Translations under genes and position numbers: made by a program | The notes under the pieces: generated by a model | What the model saw: only the letters and a program-made list of their open reading frames with translations | Database searches by the model: none | Told to the model about the DNA's origin: nothing | Assembly (NCBI GenBank): GCA_021292165.1 | Contig: CM037879.1 | Location: forward strand, 287,220,272 to 287,284,271 | Source: Shinisaurus crocodilurus | Lineage: Eukaryota; Chordata; Lepidosauria; Squamata; Shinisauridae | Reading direction: 5' to 3' | Length of the DNA: 64,000 nt | In this document: positions 43,066-54,174 of the stretch, in pieces | How positions within the stretch are numbered: the stretch's first letter is position 1 | Layout: each line of letters opens with the position of its first letter

Positions 43066-43339
43066 TATACGCTTGGCTTTCCGCAAAACTCACCAAAATT
43101 TGCAAATGTTCATACTTATTGGCAGCCTACAGAAGGCCTTCCATTGGTTGGGACATACCAAACAAGCAAGCGAAGCAAGGGAGGAAGCAGTCCTACGGCC
43201 CCTGAACAGTGACGGAGGGAGCAATCACTGGTCAAGATGCCAGGATTATCCCCACAGATAGAGCACGTTCAATATGCAAAGTGCTTTACACGGTTTAGCT
43301 TTTTAAAAGTTCTATGCCCAGTTTATTGATAGGAACACA

Positions 43340-43405
43340 GTTAGGGATGTGTGCAGAGCTCAGTTGGGGGGTGGAAGTCCGGCGAACTCACTGGGCTCAA
43401 CCACC
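43340..43405 (+). mobile_element. Palindromic MITE (family M1), left end only
   Basis: 'ttagggatgtgtgcagagct' and 'ggtggaagtccggcgaactc'; truncated just before the LINE insertion site. Confidence 0.6.
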
Positions 43406-43424
43406 ATGTATAGAATAGGATATA

Positions 43425-44058
43425 GTAGTAGGCGATCACTCGTGATCGAGTAAGATTGTCTTCCAGGATAAAAATTACAAAAAGAATTTTTTTAAAAGGA
43501 GGAAATTCTAAAAAAATTGTGTAGACTCTAGCGATGGGTCCGTAAGTGACTGTGGAGGCCAATTCTAGATCCACACAGCTTCCCACAGTGAGGACACAGG
43601 TTACCAGATAGAAGATGGTCCTGTAAAGGATTCATTTGACGTGCTTTTCGCTTAGCACGTTTCTCCCTTTCACCTTGCACTCGGGCTTCTTCAAAGTCCA
43701 TGGAGCCTTTGTGAAAGGCCAACCTCCAGTTAGATCGTTCATGGGCCAGAGCTTCCCAGTTTTCGATGTTTATATTGCATTTTTTTAGATTAGCCTTAAG
43801 AACATCTTTAAACCTCTTATGCTGACCACCGATATTCCGCTTTTCATCCTTGAGTTGGGAATAAAGCAACTGCTTTGGGAGACAGCAGTCAGACATTCGA
43901 ACAACATGACCGGTCCATTGAAGTTGGTGTTGAAGGATTCATTTTTCAACGCTAGTAGTCTTTGCTTCTTCCAGTACACTGACATTTGTTCGCCTATCTT
44001 CCCAAGTAATTCGCAAGATTTTCCGGAGGCAACGTTGATGAAATCTTTCAAGGAGATG
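43425..44058 (-). mobile_element. Zinc-finger-ended LINE, 5'-truncated, minus strand
   Basis: 634-bp remnant flanked by exact 12-bp direct repeats 'gaataggatata' (43413-43424 and 44059-44070). It contains the end of a reverse transcriptase-type ORF and a 3' UTR with 'tagcgatgggtccgtaagtg' and 'ggcgatcactcgtgatcgag'. Clade is not certain (R4/RTE-like by memory of the C-terminal wording). Confidence 0.8.
43528..43896 (-). pseudogene. LINE ORF2 C-terminal fragment with CCHH finger
   Basis: 122 residues beginning 'MSDCCLPKQLLYSQL', with 'GGQHKRFKDVLKANLKKCNI' near 24 and 'NWEALAHERSNWRLAFHKGS' near 47, ending in a finger 'CPHCGKLCGSRIGLHSHLRT' plus H. The finger spacing is C-x2-C-x12-H-x4-H. This C-terminus is typical of some non-LTR retrotransposons and would help bind nucleic acid. 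The upstream reverse transcriptase is gone. Confidence 0.82.
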
Positions 44059-44070
44059 GAATAGGATATA

Positions 44071-44898
44071 ACCTTGGAAGAAGAGCATTGCTGAGATCTT
44101 TCAACTTGCAGATACCACCCATGGTGGAGGTGGAAACAGAAAGAATGCAAATTTGATAGCAGCATGTTATCAATACCTCACCAAATCTCTCTCTCTCTCT
44201 CCCTTCTCATAAACACACTTTCAACCACTCTTAAGAAACAGGTCACATCCCACCTCAGAAGCTCCAAACTCCACTGGAAACCTTTGATGTCATTGTGCTA
44301 AACTTGAAAACGTCTACTGGGCCTTCATTAAAAAATAAAAAAGTGAAGATTTGAGACGGTTTCGTAATTAGCAGTATTGGCTTTTTAGCAGTTAGCATTA
44401 AATAGCAACCCTTCCACATGGAATTGGAATGGCAGGGGAAAGACTGAGCTGGGAAGGATCAGAATACCTAGTAGCCTAAAAGAAGAGACACCAAGAAATG
44501 CAAAAAAAAAACTTTTCTTGGGCAAAATAAGAAGCTCGCGACGCTGCGATTGTATGCCCCTGCAGACATGCAGTCTCCTGTTTTTAATAAAAAATTGTTT
44601 TCCTTAAACTTCCCCATGTGGTTGGTGTATTATGTGTAGAGTTTAATAGAGGCAGGATATGGTATAAATCCTCAGACTCAGGTGGTCTCGATTGTTCAGA
44701 GCTGCCAGGGAAACTGCTGTGCTATGAACCGGAAAATATGGGCAATACTTCCCCACCCCCACCCCTTTTTTTTATTCCCTGGGATTGCAGAATAAAGGAC
44801 ACTATTTGGTATATTTAATGGTCCAACGATCACACACGGGACTAAGGAAAAGAGAGGTCAAAACCGGCCTCAGGGTGTTGAGGTCTCTAGGTCTCTAG
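44071..44898. other. No recognisable gene or repeat
   Basis: Unassigned apart from a (CT)n patch at 44189-44201 and A-runs. No frame with a known domain. Confidence 0.4.
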
Positions 44899-45270
44899 GA
44901 CAGGGGTGGGCCACTTTGCTTTGAACTACAACTCCCATCAGCCCTACCCAGCATAGCCAATGGAGAGGGATCATGGGCCAAATTCTACTCCGAAGGCACT
45001 CTCAGGGGCTGCATTCCAGGGGTGGGCGGGGCCAAGGCCAAAAAGGGAGGGGCAAAAATGCCAGCATATTTTAGCTTAAAGTTCTTACTGCCGGTGACGT
45101 AGCCTCAGCAGAGGCATTCCAACCTTTTAGAATGGGGGGGGGGGGGACACATTAAAACTGCTGGGAAACCACCAAAAGATAAGTGGGCAAGGGAAGGAGG
45201 TGGGGCATAGGAAGGAGGTGTGGCCTTCTGGGAGACCCCAGAGGGCTGCAATGGGACCACTGGCAGTCTG
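44899..45270 (+). mobile_element. Chimeric hAT-like MITE: F2 left part, F3 body
   Basis: 44903-44967 has F2 wording ('caggggtgggccactttgct', 'ctacaactcccatcagccct'). From 44970 the F3 body follows ('gccaaattctactccgaagg', 'catattttagcttaaagttc', 'tccaaccttttagaatgggg'). Confidence 0.55.
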
Positions 45271-45524
45271 GCTTAAAACGGCCCATCGCAGCCGTTTCAA
45301 GCCATGTTGCCCTGGTTTCTACGCCAAAAACGCGGAGCGGGGTTCCGCTGCGTTGGTGCAGGGTCCCGTCGCGTCACTTCATGGCAGCCGGAGATGACGC
45401 AACGGGAGCCCGCACTACTGGCGCGGTGGCTCGAGCAGAGGGATGAGTGGGAGACAAGGTAAGGCCCGCGAGTCTCGGGGGGGCGAGCGGGGCCGATTTT
45501 GGCCACGTTTCAGCCCCCCAATAT

Positions 45525-45710
45525 TCGCGGTAACAGCCCTACATAGCGCTGGGCACCCGGAAGTCGCTTCCCCAGCTCGGCTTGCGAGAACATGAGTCGA
45601 GCCGGGGAAAAGAAAAGGTAGGGCGAGCGGAGCTTGGGGGGGGGTCAAGCCCGGCGAGTTCGCCGGACTTCCACCTCCCGATCGAGCTGCGCACACATCC
45701 CTACCAGTCT
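45525..45710 (-). mobile_element. Palindromic MITE (family M1), right part
   Basis: 'cacccggaagtcgcttcccc', 'gcgagaacatgagtcgagcc', 'ttcgccggacttccacctcc' and 'gcacacatccctacc' match the 21395 copy. Confidence 0.68.
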
Positions 45711-45734
45711 CTTTTTCCCTACCACATCCCTACC

Positions 45735-45890
45735 AGTCTCTCTAATTATATTTTTAACTGAATTTTATTGTTTGTTTGTAATTATTGTTGTACGCCGCCC
45801 AGAGAGCTTCGGCTATTGGGTGGCATAGAAAATGAATGAATGAATGAATGAATGAATGAATGAATAAATAAATAAATAAATAGACCTGTC
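45735..45890 (+). mobile_element. L2 tail (type B) with (GAAT)n/(AAAT)n
   Basis: 'gtacgccgcccagagagctt', 'cggctattgggtggcataga' then tetranucleotide repeats. Confidence 0.82.
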
Positions 45891-46130
45891 CTCATTTCAC
45901 ATCCACGGGTCTACCTGTGCTCACCTTTCCCTTATGGAGAGCTAATTGCCTTTCACACTTGATCACCAAGGGAAGAGCAAAATATTGCTTCCAGCGATGA
46001 ATCAGCCTGCTGGTGCGTTTGCAGTTCCTCTAACATGATTGTCAACAAAAAACTCACTTTCGACTCTAATGAAATTTGTCACACTGATATACAGGGTGTG
46101 TGTGTGTGTGTATGTGTGTGTGTGTGTCAC

Positions 46131-46581
46131 TCCTTCCCCTCTCCCTCAAGGATAATTTGAGAGTTGAACAAACAGATCTCGTCTTCTGCCCCAGCTTCTT
46201 CCCCACTGCAGAGATGCGCTTTCCATCTTGATAAATCAAGGCGGGTGGGAGCTCATTACATGTGGCCCTCAGTCTAACTATTGGGAGGGGTGAATTTGCG
46301 CACATGCGAACTTCTGAAAATAAGTACAAACGCGTTTGCTCAAAATTCCGAGTCCATCAATGGGTGGACGACGGGGCAAAAGCCACCCGAAAAGTCGCAA
46401 ACCAATCACGGAGCGCCGCGGCTTCACAATTCGTACCTCCCTGGTCACTGCCTAAAGGACTTACACTCTCGAGTGAGCACAGGGAAATAATGGAGAAAGG
46501 GGGAAATGGAGGCATGGGCAAGCAGGGGAGGAAGATGTGATGACTTCCAACGACATGTACTTTGGCTTAGCTACAATACAG
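46131..46581. other. No recognisable gene
   Basis: A (GT)n run precedes at 46094-46128. 46131-46560 is unassigned; plus-strand frames at 46262-46540 overlap and lack known motifs. Confidence 0.35.
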
Positions 46582-46716
46582 CAGTGTTCTCCAACCTTGG
46601 GTCCCCAGATGCTTTTGGCCTACAACTCCCAGCATGCCCCAGCCAGCTACGCTGGCTGGGGCATGCTGGGAGTTGTAGGCCAAAAACATCTGGGGACCCA
46701 AGGTTGGAGAACACTG
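46582..46716. mobile_element. hAT foldback MITE (family F1), 135 bp, near-perfect palindrome
   Basis: Two 66-nt arms pair with one mismatch around a 3-nt centre. Ends CAGTGTTCTCCAACCTTGGG and inverse. Exact 8-bp target duplications 'caatacag' at 46574-46581 and 46717-46724. Longest of the three copies and therefore the best guess for the founding form. Confidence 0.93.
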
Positions 46717-46738
46717 CAATACAGTATAGGGATTATGA

Positions 46739-47010
46739 CAGGGGTGTCGAAACTATAGCCAGCAGGCCCTGGCCCCACAACCTTTCCCTGGCCACTCTGT
46801 CCAATTTTGGGGTCCTCCTCTACCCCACGTCCTAAGAGGCTGAAATGCCTCTCCTAAGGCTTAGTTACTGGCGATAAGAGCATTAAGCAAAAATACGCTG
46901 ATGGTTTTGGTAATGTGGCCCCGCCCTCTCTGCCACTGGCCCCACCCCTTTTGCCTTTGGCCCCGCCCACCACCAAAATCCAGTCCCTGAGAGCTTTTCT
47001 GAAATTGAAA
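46739..47010 (-). mobile_element. hAT-like element (family F3), minus strand
   Basis: 'acaggggtgtcgaaactata' at one side and 'ccctgagagcttttctgaaa' at the other; interior 'ggctgaaatgcctctcctaa' and 'cttttgcctttggccccgcc' match the inverse F3 body. A (CA)n run follows at 47024-47052. Confidence 0.58.
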
Positions 47011-47281
47011 GAGGCTTGACATACACACATACACACACACACACACACACACGGGTGAGGGAAATGTTCTAAAGGGTTCCAGGGGGATTCAGATCTTTCC
47101 CCTGGCCACAGTTCAGCCAGCATTAGCCTGCAGCTTCCCTGGAAGTAGCCACCAGCAACAACTTTACTTTCGGCAGCCACGGCATCAAAAGCTGCGATCC
47201 CGGATGCAGGGCCAGCCGACCCGTTGCCAAGGATGCCATGATGTGGGGTGGACAAATTAGAACATGGGTGGGGAGGCAACA

Positions 47282-47532
47282 GTGGCTACCATGAGCCAGT
47301 GTGACGTAGTGGTGAGAGTGTTGGACTGGGACTCAGGAGATCCGGGTTCTAGTCCCCACTCAGCCATGAAACTCACTGGGTGACTTTGGGCCAGTCACTG
47401 ACTCTCAGCCTAACCTACCTCACAGGGTTGTTGTGAGGATAAAACAGAGAGGAGGAGGATACGTAAGCTGCCTCAGCTTCCTTGCAAAAGGGGGGGGGGG
47501 GAAAGTGGGATAGAAATGCAATAAATAAATAA
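47282..47532 (+). mobile_element. CORE-SINE (MIR-like), well preserved
   Basis: 'gagccagtgtgacgtagtgg', B-box-like 'ggttctagtcccc', core, 'ggaggaggatacgtaagctg', tail with (AAAT)n. A G-run interrupts at 47491. Confidence 0.88.
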
Positions 47533-47862
47533 ATGATGTCCGGGCAACGGGGCTGGAATGCTCACCTTCCCAGGCCCCAGATGTTGCACAAGAGACTGCT
47601 AGGCCTCGGCATGCATGCAGGGTTCACAACGCAGGCTGTACAAGGATGGAGGGAAGGGCTGATGAGGAGGCTTGCCCAGAGGCTCGGTGGCGGAAGGTGG
47701 CCAGATGCGGGACAGAGGAGGAGAAGGATTTGAGGTTCTTCAAGCTGCTTCCAGCCCAGGCTGTAGAACGCCCTGCGGCTGTGACTGGAGCAGCGTGATC
47801 AGACGCCTCCAGCAAGGCATCCTGAGCGACCTCAATCCTGACCGTAACATATAGATGAGATT

Positions 47863-47985
47863 CATAGATTCATAGATTCATAGATCATAGAGTTGGAAGG
47901 AGCCTACAAGGCCATCGAGTCCAACCCCCTGCTCAATGCAGGAAACTAGAGGAAGGGTCTCCCATCCAAGTAACAACCAGGCTTG
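47863..47985 (-). mobile_element. 5S rRNA-headed SINE with CR1 tail, 5'-truncated, minus strand
   Basis: Tail array 'gattcatagattcatagatt', 'ccaaccccctgctcaatgca', junction 'actagaggaagggtctccca', and 5S part 'tccaagtaacaaccaggctt', where it stops. Confidence 0.82.
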
Positions 47986-48824
47986 ACCGATATAAAAGCA
48001 AACCAATAGAGTTTCGTTTGGGTTCTTGGAGAAGAGCACTTGAAGCATCACAAAGCCCAGTTTCACAGGTTCCTGCAGGAATGGCCGTCCTCCGGCTAAG
48101 ACACATCAAGCCTACACAAGAACACACTCACTTTCTCAGCCCGGGTTGGATCGTGTCATTTTTTACCCTCTGGCTAATCACACTCCAACACACTCCTAAT
48201 TGTCCTTCCGCAAGAGCCGTATGCTAATCAGAGCCCAGATAACCTGTCTGTGCTGCTTTACATGCTGGTTCATGCCTCCCCTTCATTTGACTGGAGCTGT
48301 TTTTAATTCCAGTTAGGAAATTGATTATCCATGCTTCTATCTGCCTTCCTTTCTTAAAAAACAAAAACAAAACCCAAACAAACAAACAGAAGAAGAAGAA
48401 ACAAAGAAAGGAAAGGCACGAGATGAATCATAAACTACGCAACTAGTAGAAACCAAAGCAGTAATCTTGGGCATATGTCACTTTTCAGATCAATACTTGG
48501 GATGAAGTTGATTTCCATGAAAGTGTCTGGATTCATCTGGGGTCATTTACTGGCATGAATTCGCAAAAAGAGACCAATGCAATCCCGGTGAACCAGGCAC
48601 CGGCATCACTCAGAAGTGTCAGGAGTCAACTTCAGTAGACAGTTTGACAGAGGCAGGGGTGATCCAGAATGAGATAATTCACTCGAAAAGTGTCAGAACT
48701 GAGATATCCGTCTGAGAGGGCTGGAAGTGTGAGAGGAATCCAGAAGGCAAGATTGCTGTCAGGTGAGCTGGAGAGAGGAATGCAGGAAGAATTCAGCCAG
48801 ACTGGACAAGCTGGGACTTGCTGA
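47986..48824. other. Unassigned; AT-rich block 48140-48335
   Basis: 'taatcacactccaacacact', 'gccgtatgctaatcagagcc' and 'tttttaattccagttaggaa' lie in a repeat-free block. No gene seen. Confidence 0.3.
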
Positions 48825-49185
48825 CTTAGGGATGTGCGAGGATTTCGTTCGGGGGGGGGGTGGAGATCTGGTGAACTGGCTGGGCTCGGAGCCCCGAACT
48901 CTGTCCCATTTACCTTCTTCCCTGGCTCGACTCACATTCTCTCACGTCGAGCCGGGGAAGCGACGTCCGGGTTCTTGGCGGGCCACTCTTTACGTAGAGA
49001 ATGCCGTTAAGATACACCAAAAGCGGCCACGATTTGCGTAACTTATGTAACAGCGGCCCACCGGGAACCTGGAAGTCCGACGAGAGGTGAGGCACGTGTC
49101 CCCGGTCGGCCCAGCTCAGCGAGTGCAGTAGCGACATCCGCCGGGCCGGAGGTGGGTTGAGTCTCAGCAGATTGCCCACCCCTAC
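48825..49185 (+). mobile_element. Palindromic MITE (family M1)
   Basis: 'ttagggatgtgcgaggattt' to 'gcagattgcccacccctac', with inner foldback wording 'tttacgtagagaatgccgtt'. More diverged in the right half than the 21395 copy. Confidence 0.66.
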
Positions 49186-49830
49186 TTGCTGTTGCCCAGG
49201 AAAAGACTCAGGCTTGGCCGGGAAGAATTCAGAGCCAGGATAGATCAGGGAGAACCAATGGATGACTTGGGGTTGGAACCACATTGCAGCCAGACCTTTC
49301 CCCATTGACTCCGCAGCCTCAAGCAGCTCCCCTTGAGGGGTAAGAAGCAAAAAGAGTGCCACAGGTATGAAGAATGAATAGCGGATGTAATTTTCATATG
49401 CACGAATGGGCAAGCTTCTCCTTTTAAAGGTCAACTTAAACAACAGAGAGTCTTGTGGCAGCTCCAAATACTAACACGGGTATTGTGTCATCAGCTTTCC
49501 TGGGCACTGTTCAGATGCACTGGTGATTGGTGTCAGCTTGCTGCTCCGAAGGTGGATTCAGACAACCATTTTTTCAAGTCCAGAGTAGGCCCTACAGTGT
49601 GCAGTGGGTAGTTTTAGACCCTGGGCTTAATGGCCTTACGGCTTGGGCGGGCGGGGGCTTTAGATGGTTGTGAAGCTCACAACTAACTTTTCTCCCCCCC
49701 CCTCCACAAGCCATTTCATGCTTTAAAACTGCTTCTACATTCCTGTTAGAACAACAACACTACCAAACTTACTTTAAAAAAAAAAAAAAAATACTCCGAG
49801 CATGTGCAGTTTTGCATTTTAAACTCACTT

Positions 49831-49962
49831 AGGGTGTGCAATCCTATGCATGTTTAGACAGGAAAAAAAAAAGTCCTACAACTCCCATAAGCTGGCTGGG
49901 GAATGCTGGGAGTTGTAGGACTTTTTTCGGTCTAAGTATGCATAGGATTGCACCCTTAAATC
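49831..49962. mobile_element. Foldback MITE (family M3), full
   Basis: 'gtgcaatcctatgcatgttt', 'gtcctacaactcccataagc', then inverse 'gctggctggggaatgctggg', 'gcataggattgcacccttaa'. Both ends touch TTA, consistent with a PIF/Harbinger target site. Confidence 0.72.
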
Positions 49963-50706
49963 CCGGTACCGTCATGACTACAAGAATAAAATGGAGTTTG
50001 CTTCTGCTAGTCTTTTGCCCTCATCACCTGCTGCTCTCTGGGTGGTTATTGGGGGGGGGGGCGGGCTGGGCTGCAAGACCCTGGACTTTGGCCCCGAGAA
50101 CCTTGGCCTCCTCTCTGCCCCACTGAGGCCCCGTGACAACTACATTCTTCTATTTTCTGGCTAGGAGCATTCCAGAGCAAGAAATTCTAGAGTACAAAGC
50201 AAGTTCATCATCGATGGCCAGCACATCTCTCCATGCATAATGCAACAAGGCGAAAACACCAAGACGGACAGATAGTTTGTTTAGGCCTGCGCTCGGCTTT
50301 TCCGGCTGAAGGCAGCAGCAAGAGTGCCGATTATCATTCATAAAAGGGTTGATGCTGCTGAGCTGGAACCGTGTTTCTAATCTGATCGGCCATTAGGAAC
50401 GGGGCAGCGCTTGCTCTTCTGAAGCATGGCCTTCTGTACTCCTTCACCTTTCCAATAGGCAGGGACACAACACAGCTGTCAGAATCTCCTGGAAACTGCA
50501 GCTTTGCGAGCTGCAAAGTTGATGCCCTGTGACAGGGGTGCTGAACCTCTTTCAGCCCGAGGGCCGAATTCTATTTGGTAAAGCTCTCGGGGGCTGCATT
50601 CCAGTGTGGGAGGGGCCAAAGGAAAAATGGGGTGCGGCCAAAGGCAAGGAGCCAAAGGCAAACCACCCAGACTGTTTTGGCTATAGGGTGCTACAGAAAT
50701 GTAATA

Positions 50707-50955
50707 CAGTCATGCCTTGGATTGAGAGCATAATTCATTCCGGAAACGTGCTTGTAATCCAAAACACTCTTATATCAAAACGAAATCCCCCCAAAAAAAT
50801 TTGTACAGAGATTTTTAATTTAAGCCGTACTACAGTACTTGTATTGCAAGACGTCGCTTGTATATCAAGTAAAAAACAAATAAATAAATATTTAAAATTT
50901 GCTTGTCTTGCAAAACGCTCTCAAACCAAGTTACTTGCAATCCAAGGTATTACTG
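50707..50955 (+). mobile_element. Tigger-like MITE, copy 3, nested in the F3 element
   Basis: 249 bp, TA at 50705-50706 and 50956-50957, same ends as copy 2 (13026-13274). The nesting shows it inserted after the F3 element. Confidence 0.85.
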
Positions 50956-51027
50956 TACATGAAATGAAACGAAAATTTAAAAAATAGCAATACATTTTAG
51001 CTTAAAGCTCTTACTGCCAGTAACTAA

Positions 51028-51475
51028 TGTGTGAGAAATTTGATTCCAGTTCATTTTTATATCAGGATTTAACCAGTTTGCACCTTCTGGACCAAACACG
51101 GGCTCAGATGCAATCTGATGTTGAAGTCCATACAATTCTGAGTTTGCAATGTGATTCTCAGACCAAAAAAAGAGAAGTGTTCGACAGCATACGTACATTT
51201 GGGGGGGGGGGGATGCACATGAAAAAAGACATGCATTTGGGAAAATGTGCACAAATACACTTAAATAAATGAGAGAAGAATGCGTACATTCCAAAGATGC
51301 GCACAACTGATGCGTACATTTGGAAAAATATGCATGAAAATACGCACGGATTTTCATGCAGAAAGAAAAAAACCCCACAAAGCTTGTAATCTGGATTGGA
51401 GTCGGAACGAGTGTCGAGATGGAACTCGGGGAATTTCTGTTAGCTTTGGATTTGTGGATTCACACACATCCCTAG
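51028..51475. repeat. MITE-like repeat (family M2), nested in the F3 element
   Basis: 'atgtgtgagaaatttgattc' to 'cacacacatccctagc'. Interior 'gtgcacaaatacacttaaat' and 'atgcgtacatt'. F3 wording is on both sides. Confidence 0.6.
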
Positions 51476-51825
51476 CACTCAAACTAAGCCGTAGGAGAGG
51501 CATTTCAACCTTTTAGAATTGCGGGCAGAAGACCGTGCAAAAGCCAGGAAAACACCAAGTGATCGATGGTTGGGGATAGGGGGCATGGCCACAGAGGACC
51601 AGCCTGGGAGCCCAGGTGGGCCAGATTTGGCCCAGGGTCCTGAGATTCTCTACCCTCGCTCTGTGAGTTAAAGGTACGACACATCAAATTTCACTGGAGG
51701 CAAAATGCAGTGGAAATTCTGGTATCAAGGAAAAGTGATAATTATGGTGGTCCACTAGGATACAACAATCTCCCCTCCTTCGTAATACACAGTTGAACGC
51801 ACACTGGACTTCAAGGAATCTTGTG

Positions 51826-51940
51826 GTGGATCCAGACTTACTCATGTTTTAAGCAGACCCATTGAAATCAATGGGGCTACACAGGTAGCCATGACTAACC
51901 TTCCCCATTGATTCCAAAACATGACTAAGTCTGGATCCAA
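51826..51940. mobile_element. Small MITE-like inverted repeat
   Basis: 'ggatccagacttactcatgt' at the left and its near-inverse 'acatgactaagtctggatcc' at the right, with 'cccattgaaatcaatggggc' inside. Resembles the short palindromic repeat at 4176-4255. No clear target duplication. Confidence 0.6.
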
Positions 51941-52389
51941 CCCATTATTTTTCTGCTCTTGCCTCCCCACTCACTGAAGTTCTTTTAAGCATTATTCATA
52001 GCCCTCCAAAGCTATGAAAGCTTAAAAAAAAAAATATTGATTGTATATATGTTTGGAAATTACTGTCATTTGCACCTGGAGACTTTCAGAGCAGAACAGG
52101 CTATAGATTTGAATAAATTAATCAATCAAAGAAACATGTCCTCTGGCAGCCACAGGGCAGATTTAGACACAATGCTTTCATACAAACAGCAGTGCTTTCA
52201 AACTGCAATGCTTTTCAGCACAACAAACAAAAACATTTATACCTGTGGTTGGAACTATACATTATCTCGGTAGACACATGTTCCTAAACCAGCATTGAGA
52301 GATGTGGGGACAGAGAGGGAATATATGGACAAATATGGGGGCACAGAGCAAATTTCTTGGGGAGAATTGCTGAGCAGGGGAAGAGCTAG

Positions 52390-52650
52390 GCATTTATTTT
52401 ATTTTATTTATTTATTTATTTATTATATTTATACCCCGCCTTTTTTCCTGCAAGGAACCCAAGGTGGCTTACATAATCCTCCTCCTCCTCTCCATTTTAT
52501 CCTCACAGCAACCCTGTGAGGTAGGTTAGGCTGAGAGTCAGTGACTGGCCCAAAGTCACCCAGTGAGTTTCATGGCCGAGCGGGGACTAGAACCCGGATC
52601 TCCCGAGTCCCCAGTCCAGCACTCTCACCACTACGCCACACTGGCTCTCA
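52390..52650 (-). mobile_element. CORE-SINE (MIR-like), minus strand, well preserved
   Basis: (ATTT)n, 'ataccccgccttttttcctg', core in reverse, head ends 'actacgccacactggctctc'. Confidence 0.88.
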
Positions 52651-53564
52651 CGTCCACATCTTCTGTCAATTCTCCCGTGCAAGTTCCTTGCTGATCCTGC
52701 ATTTCCTTTACAAGGAAAACACTGGACTGGGAACCTTGTGGCTCCTTTAGCCCTGTGCAGACCAACCGCTTTCATGATCTATCAGCACCAACTAGCCCTG
52801 CTCCTGAGTAGCCCCACCTTCTGGCACACTCATGCATACATTGCAAACTTCTGCAGGGAAGGGGTCTCCGTGATTACAGCTGTGCATGCAAAGACTCTCC
52901 TTGCAGATGTCCATGCTATAAATGCAGAGACCAGCCCAGGGGTGGGACCAGTCAGCGCACACAATGTTAGGCGTGGGGCTAGTTGGCATGGCCCTGCTTG
53001 CATGTGGGGAGGAGAATGCATGAGCAATTAATCTGTAAAGGGCGGCTGTAGTTCTGTCCGAACAAGGAGGCTTTATGTGACTGCCATCACATTGAAAAAG
53101 AAGTTTCTACCCAATGCGCATGTGCGTCTAGTTTAAGTGCATTAGAATGAACTAAGCAGCACTGAAGTCACGTCAAGGTCATTGTTCCTCTAGCTCATGG
53201 CCAGAGCAGCTTTGCTTTACTCAGTTCTGCGGTAAGGAATGCTCTCGTTCATGGGAATTTGTTAGGAACAAGAAGGAATATCTATTGTGAGAAGGGGACT
53301 AAGATGACAGATGAATGTGGGGGGGGGGGAGAAACACACTATGGTTAAGGTAACCACACAGTCTTTGTACCCTAAGGGTGAATTCTCTGCCCATCTAAAC
53401 CAAGAAACAGTGCCATATGAACATGTTACCATATGGTCATTGTGGGTTCACATTTTAAAACCATCATAGCTCAAGGGCTCGTAGCTTGGGGATTCTCCTG
53501 GAGCCATCTTTGTCATTTGAGGCTCAGGTTGCCTCGGTAGCATGACATACCTTCTACCTAGCTC
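52651..53564. other. No recognisable gene
   Basis: Unassigned; a G-run at 53321. Frames on both strands at 52738-53031 are chance-like. Confidence 0.35.
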
Positions 53565-53567
53565 TGG

Positions 53568-53897
53568 TTGGTGGCCCAGCTCCACCCCTTTCTGGACACA
53601 GATAACCCAGCTTCAGTAGTCTATCCTCTGGGAACCTCCAAGTTAGATTACTGCAACGCCTTCTACATGGGGGCTGCCTTTGTGCAAAATGCAGCGGCTA
53701 GATTGATAGCAGGGACCAGAAGGTTTCAACATATAACACCGGTTGTGGCCCGCCTGCATTGGCTGCCTGTATGCTTCCGAACCCAATTCAAAGTGCTGGT
53801 TTTGACCTATAAAGCCTTACATGGCTCAGGATCAAAATACCTGATGGGACACCTCTCCCAGTATGAACCTACCCATATGCTACTGGTCATCATTTGA
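53568..53897 (+). pseudogene. L2 ORF2 C-terminal fragment
   Basis: 109 residues with 'LDYCNAFYMGA' near 26, 'VARLHWLPVCFRTQFKVLVLTYKALHGSGSKYL' (given here in part: HWLPVCFRTQF near 63, LTYKALHGSG near 80). The frame breaks afterwards; later L2 wording ('PHYGSLPSEVHLAPTSFQCQ') continues in another frame to about 54075. Includes no catalytic motif. Confidence 0.85.
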
Positions 53898-54134
53898 GGT
53901 CCTCCTCCAGGGACCTCCTCAAAGGGAGGTTCAGAGGATGGCAACAAGGGAGGGGGCCTTTTTTGTGATGTCCCCCCATTATGGATCACTCCCCAGTGAG
54001 GTCCACCTGGCACCGACATCCTTTCAGTGCCAGGTTAAGACGTCCCTCTGTTCCCAGCATATGATCAAGTTTTAACTGGTCCTGGGATTTGTATAGTTGA
54101 TTGTTAAGATTGTATATGCATATACTATAAAATG

Positions 54135-54169
<35 letters not shown>

Positions 54170-54174
<5 letters not shown>

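Larger units (their letters stand above)
50533..51658 (+). mobile_element. hAT-like element (family F3) with two later insertions
   Basis: Starts CAGGGGTGCTGAACC, ends 'gattctctaccctcg'. Flanks 'ccctgtga' (50525-50532) and 'ctctgtga' (51659-51666) match at 7 of 8. The body is interrupted by the Tigger-like MITE at 50707-50955 and by an M2 element at about 51028-51475, and resumes with 'gaggcatttcaaccttttag'. No transposase frame. Confidence 0.75.

Noticed and set aside
49000..49467. 185-residue minus frame at 48910-49467
   Set aside because: It runs through the M1 MITE and ends outside it; composition gives no domain. Not a gene.
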